Origin: Bryobacterales bacterium
GTDB lineage: Bacteria > Acidobacteriota > Terriglobia > Bryobacterales > Bryobacteraceae
DNA: 9,073 bases
Assembly: GCA_003142355.1 (NCBI GenBank)
Contig: PLMF01000227.1
Location: 45,138 to 54,210, forward strand
Reading direction: 5' to 3'
Below are positions 6,139 through 9,073 of the stretch, piece after piece; the first letter of the stretch is position 1; each line of letters begins with the position of its first letter. Made by a program: the position numbers and the translations under genes. The notes beneath the pieces were generated by a model, which ran no database searches, was not told the origin of the DNA, and saw only the letters and a program-made list of their open reading frames with translations.

Positions 6139-7877
6139 AAGAGAGGCCCTCCTCCCGGGTTCGATTGGTCGCTGCCCGACGCCGCTTCCAGCGGCACTGT
6201 CCGGTGTTCGCCGGGATGCAGCGTCAACTGCGCGCCAGAGGTTGACAGGACTTCCGCTGCCGTCGGCGACCCTCTCCAGGCCTGGATCCGATAGTCTCCC
6301 GGAGACACACCTTGGATGTGATAAGCCCCCTCCTCATCGCAGTAATCGACTTTCAGACCGCCTCCGCCAGCCGCCGCGGGCATGAGATAGACGGACGCAC
6401 CTGTCGCGGGCCGCCCTTGGAAGGTCGCCCTCCCCTCCACGCTGGCACCGTCGCCTCGAATCGTCACGTGGAGTTCGCCGCCCGTGCCTCCAGCTACCGG
6501 AAACTCGCCGTGCAGGACTTCCAGTTCCCCGAATTTCGCGGATGCCACATAGTTGGTGCCACCTCCCGACAACATCAGGTTCAGCCGGTACTTATCTGGA
6601 ATCACGTCGGTCAAGGCCACGGCTTGCGCCGGTCCCGATGCCGGTTCCGGAGCGCCCCCCACCGGCCGCCGCGCGTTCGACACTTTGCCGATTGATAACT
6701 GGCGCCTGTTGGATGGCGTGTGTTGTGGCACGAGCATCAGAAGAACGATCCCATCGGGTTGCGCTCCGGCTTCGTATGAAACGGAAACGGGTATGTCCGC
6801 ACCACCCGCCAATTCAACCACGATATTTCGAATCGGTTCCGAGGAGACGATCACTCGCGCCTCCGCCGCCAGCCACTTCTCAAGATCTGCGTGGTATTGC
6901 ACGGCCCGCAGCGTGTAACTTCCGCGAGGGACATCGATGACGCGGAACAGGCCGCTCGACAGGTTCACAAAAGCTGCACCCACGGGCAGGCGGTCGCCAT
7001 CGCGGTACAGTTGCATCTGCGTCCAGGCGTCCGGCGCGAAACCGGCGAGCCGTCCGTCAATATCGAATGCCGGTTCCATAGCGCCCCGGAAGTCTGCATT
7101 AGCTCGTTCGCCTGGGGCCAGATGCAGCACCGAGGCGGAGGCCGGCGAGTCCCCGTTGGGGTAGTACAGCGGCGGCAGCCCACGGTGGTCGTTGTTCAGG
7201 TTCAATCTGGTGCCGATGAAGTAGCGCGTGGATGAGGCTTCTCCAGCCAATCGCACGACGTAGTCACCGGGCACGAGATCGAGAAACGCGTACCTGCCGA
7301 GGTCATCCGTGCGAGCGGTCCGCGCTGGTGCGTAGTCGCGGCCGTCAAGAGACACCTTGACGGAAACGGCCTGGACAGCGGCACCAGCGAGAGGCTCGCT
7401 GTTATCGTCGAGAACGACTCCAGCAATTGAGGAAACGGGTACAAGCCGAATCCGTGTGGACGACGACCCCGGCTCGACATTCACACCCGTGAATGTTGCC
7501 GAGAGTGGACGAGCGGTCTGCTGCGTCTCTTCGTCATCGAACGACGGCGGCCCAGCGGAGTCGATGACGCTGCTGAGTGGTGGAGACAGGTCTTGTTCGG
7601 ACACGAAGCCCGGCTTGGAGACATTCAGTGAATAATAGCCGCACGGCACATCCTCCACGTGGAAATTGCCGCCGGAATCCGTAAAGCGAAATCCGGACGC
7701 GCCTCCATTGTAGGAGACTAGCGCGCGCGCAATGCCTGCGTCTGTGGCTGAATTGAGAACGGCGCCCGACAACACACAGCGCTCCGGCGTTTGTGCAAAA
7801 CCAACTTGCGCTCGGTTGGCGCAAATGCAGCCGAACGCGGCGAGCGCCGCGAGTCTCCATCCGGCTCGAACCACCAT
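6135..7877 (-). CDS. Secreted carboxypeptidase-regulatory-like domain protein (upstream copy of a pair)
   Basis: A 580-residue exported protein, a diverged paralogue of the gene immediately downstream. The signal peptide covers about residues 1-29 (hydrophobic WRLAALAAFGCICA, cleavage near AQ-TP). Prealbumin-like units lie at about 34-92 (SGGNFHVEDVPCGYYSLNV), 149-220 (DDLGRYAFLDLVPGDYVVRL), 260-325 (SSGLFRVIDVPRGSYTLRA, from residue 307) and 479-550 (EEGAYHIQGVSPGDYRIQAW), with a degenerate one (ALTDVIPDKYRLNL) between the last two. YYPNGD (238-243) matches FYPNG of the partner at nearly the same place. No enzyme motif is seen. A TGA directly upstream of the ATG limits the start. AGGA abuts that ATG, so the adjacent GTG (7874) or a slightly later start is possible. 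It heads a two-gene operon and diverges from priA across 78 nt. The function is unknown; surface binding or outer-membrane assembly would be guesses. Confidence 0.82.
   Translation of the reverse strand: MVVRAGWRLAALAAFGCICANRAQVGFAQTPERCVLSGAVLNSATDAGIARALVSYNGGASGFRFTDSGGNFHVEDVPCGYYSLNVSKPGFVSEQDLSPPLSSVIDSAGPPSFDDEETQQTARPLSATFTGVNVEPGSSSTRIRLVPVSSIAGVVLDDNSEPLAGAAVQAVSVKVSLDGRDYAPARTARTDDLGRYAFLDLVPGDYVVRLAGEASSTRYFIGTRLNLNNDHRGLPPLYYPNGDSPASASVLHLAPGERANADFRGAMEPAFDIDGRLAGFAPDAWTQMQLYRDGDRLPVGAAFVNLSSGLFRVIDVPRGSYTLRAVQYHADLEKWLAAEARVIVSSEPIRNIVVELAGGADIPVSVSYEAGAQPDGIVLLMLVPQHTPSNRRQLSIGKVSNARRPVGGAPEPASGPAQAVALTDVIPDKYRLNLMLSGGGTNYVASAKFGELEVLHGEFPVAGGTGGELHVTIRGDGASVEGRATFQGRPATGASVYLMPAAAGGGGLKVDYCDEEGAYHIQGVSPGDYRIQAWRGSPTAAEVLSTSGAQLTLHPGEHRTVPLEAASGSDQSNPGGGPLL
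6147..6156 (-). promoter_or_regulatory. Internal ribosome binding site for the downstream secreted paralogue
   Basis: The minus strand reads GGGAGGAGGG, ending 8 nt before the ATG at 6138-6136. It lies inside the last codons of the upstream gene, where it encodes the glycine run in NPGGGPLL. The second gene can therefore recruit ribosomes directly as well as by coupling through the ATGA overlap. Confidence 0.6.
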
Positions 7878-7946
7878 TCCTCACAATGTAGCTCACTACG
7901 CGCTGGCCAGGGTGGAGCGAGGCGGAGCGTCCCACTTCGCTATCCT

Positions 7947-7952
7947 GAAGGG
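7947..7952 (+). promoter_or_regulatory. Probable ribosome binding site of priA
   Basis: GAAGGG lies 3 nt before the ATG at 7956. The spacing is short, but this is the only purine-rich match near the start. The resulting N-terminus (MPEGSYLYCDVSLPVP) enters the conserved PriA N-terminal domain at once. Confidence 0.45.
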
Positions 7953-7955
7953 TTC

Positions 7956-9073
7956 ATGCCCGAGGGATCGTACCTCTACTGCGACGTCAGCCTGCCGGTG
8001 CCGATGGATCAGCCATTCACCTACGCGCTGCCCGAGACACTGCGGCACCGCGCGCGCCCGGGCAGCCGCATCGTGGCGCCTTTCGGAGCGCGCAGGCTGA
8101 CGGGCGTGATCCTCCGCTGCCATGACGAGCCGCCGCCCATGGCCGCGCGCGAGGCGCTCCGGCTGATCGATTCCGAGCCGGTGCTGGATGCGGAGTTGCT
8201 GGCGCTGGGGCGCTGGATCGCGGGCTACTACTGCGCGCCTCTGGGCGAGGTGCTGCGCGGCATGCTGCCGCTGGCGTCGGAGATGCGGCGGGGGAAGATC
8301 TGGTCGCTGACCGATTCCGGCCGCGACGCCGCGCGCCAGCTTGTGCTCGACTCTTCGCCCGACGATCCCGTTTCCAAGATCCTGCGCATGCTGGAAAGGC
8401 GTTCTCTTTCGGCCGCCTATCTTGCCAGGGCGCTGCCGCTCGCCGATAAGGCGATGCGCTCGCTCGAGCGCAGAGGATTCATCGTCGCCGAACAGGTCGA
8501 GACCGATCGCGATCCGCTGCGCGCGCCCTCGGAGCGATTGCGCATCGAACTGGCCGGGGTGCCCTCTGGGCCCGCGGTGTCCTCTGGGCCCGACGCCAAG
8601 CTGAATAAACCCGAACGGGAGCTGCGGGCGTTTCTCGAGCTGCATCCCGGCTCGCATAACCTGAAGGATCTCGAAGGCACCGTCAGGAACGCCAGCATGG
8701 CGGCGCGCTCCCTGGCGCGCAAGGGGCTGGTTTCCCTCAAGCCGGAGACCGTCGCCATCGCGTCCGTGCCGGTGCGGGCCCGGCACGCGCTGAACCCGGC
8801 GCAGCAGGCGGCCTTCGAGCAGATTCGGGACGCCATCCTCACCCGGCAATTCCGAACGTTCCTGCTGCACGGCGTCACCGGTTCGGGAAAAACCGAAGTC
8901 TATCTCACGGCCATTGAAGCCGTGCTGGCGCAAGGCCGCGGCGCGCTGTTGCTGGTGCCCGAAATCGCCCTCACCCCGGCCATGGCGGGCCAGTTTTTCT
9001 TGCGATTCGGCGACCGGGTGGCCATCCTGCACAGCGCGTTCACCGATGTCGAGCGCACCGAGCAGTGGCGGCG
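7956..9073 (+). CDS. priA: Primosomal protein N' (PriA helicase), 5' part, cut by window end
   Basis: PriA recognises stalled or repaired replication forks and reloads the replisome; it is a superfamily 2 3'-5' DNA helicase. The frame runs open from ATG 7956 to the window edge (372 codons), so the gene is truncated by the window, not broken. Residues about 5-100 form the 3'-DNA-binding domain (SLPVPMDQPFTYALPE, PGSRIVAPFGARRLTGVIL), then RWIAGYYCAPLGEVLRGMLP. Two winged-helix-like segments follow (about 130-185 and 220-265). The helicase domain opens with Walker A GVTGSGKTE (306-314, lysine K312), LLVPEIALTP and HSAFTDVER. The DEAH box, zinc-binding cysteines and C-terminal domain lie outside. 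The Walker lysine falls about 80 residues later than in E. coli PriA (K230 from memory), so the linker between the DNA-binding and helicase parts is longer. It is divergent from the secreted pair. Confidence 0.93.
   Translation, partial: MPEGSYLYCDVSLPVPMDQPFTYALPETLRHRARPGSRIVAPFGARRLTGVILRCHDEPPPMAAREALRLIDSEPVLDAELLALGRWIAGYYCAPLGEVLRGMLPLASEMRRGKIWSLTDSGRDAARQLVLDSSPDDPVSKILRMLERRSLSAAYLARALPLADKAMRSLERRGFIVAEQVETDRDPLRAPSERLRIELAGVPSGPAVSSGPDAKLNKPERELRAFLELHPGSHNLKDLEGTVRNASMAARSLARKGLVSLKPETVAIASVPVRARHALNPAQQAAFEQIRDAILTRQFRTFLLHGVTGSGKTEVYLTAIEAVLAQGRGALLLVPEIALTPAMAGQFFLRFGDRVAILHSAFTDVERTEQWR
8558..8593 (+). repeat. 18-bp tandem duplication inside priA
   Basis: Two adjacent 18-nt units, GGTGCCCTCTGGGCCCGC (8558-8575) and GGTGTCCTCTGGGCCCGA (8576-8593), agree at 16 of 18 positions. 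Being a multiple of three, the repeat keeps the frame and encodes VPSGPA-VSSGPD at residues 202-213. This Pro/Gly/Ser-rich linker lies between the two winged-helix-like segments of PriA. Confidence 0.8.

Noticed and set aside
7896..9032. A 378-codon open frame on the minus strand opposite priA
   Set aside because: The plus strand encodes an unmistakable PriA N-terminus and Walker A motif across the same stretch. The antisense product is Arg/Gln/His-rich without motifs.
1..9073. tRNA, rRNA, CRISPR array, insertion sequence or toxin-antitoxin pair
   Set aside because: Scanning by eye on both strands showed no cloverleaf-like segments, regularly spaced direct repeats, transposase motifs or paired small genes. 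Almost all bases are covered by the genes listed.

Overview
The window reads as a GC-rich bacterial chromosome fragment, most likely from an acidobacterium of the Solibacter/Bryobacter type. The main clues are a secreted protein with the 'Solibacter-type' TIGR03437-like domain followed by Ig-like repeats, and two large secreted proteins built from carboxypeptidase-regulatory-like (CarboxypepD_reg/CNA-B type) domains. Both protein types are greatly expanded in that phylum. The assignment is inference from protein style; no rRNA or other taxonomic marker is present.

Layout, left to right. (1) Positions 1-88 hold the last 28 codons of a plus-strand gene that looks like the C-terminal end of a TPR-type protein. 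(2) A perfect 28-bp palindrome (101-128) sits between that gene and the convergent minus-strand genes and overlaps the stop codon of the Nudix gene. (3) A minus-strand operon encodes PolX (PHP-containing family X DNA polymerase, 643-2379) followed by a Nudix hydrolase of ADP-ribose pyrophosphatase type (125-646); the two overlap by an ATGA. (4) Divergent from polX is a plus-strand secreted TIGR03437-like/Ig-like repeat protein (2457-4406). It converges, with a 10-nt gap, on (5) a minus-strand pair of related secreted carboxypeptidase-regulatory-like proteins (6135-7877 then 4417-6138), again joined by an ATGA overlap. (6) Divergent from that pair is priA (7956 onward), cut by the window edge inside the helicase domain.

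How it fits together. The two ends are DNA-maintenance functions: PolX for gap filling and base-excision-type repair, PriA for replication restart, and a Nudix enzyme for nucleotide-sugar clean-up. Between them lies a block of three exported proteins made only of beta-sandwich-type domains, with no enzyme domain I can recognise. This block looks less GC-rich than its flanks, and its function is unknown. No RNA gene, CRISPR array, insertion sequence or phage gene is visible, and no gene-free stretch reaches 300 bases. The least described part is the secreted block, but I see no convincing evidence of a new defence or mobile system.
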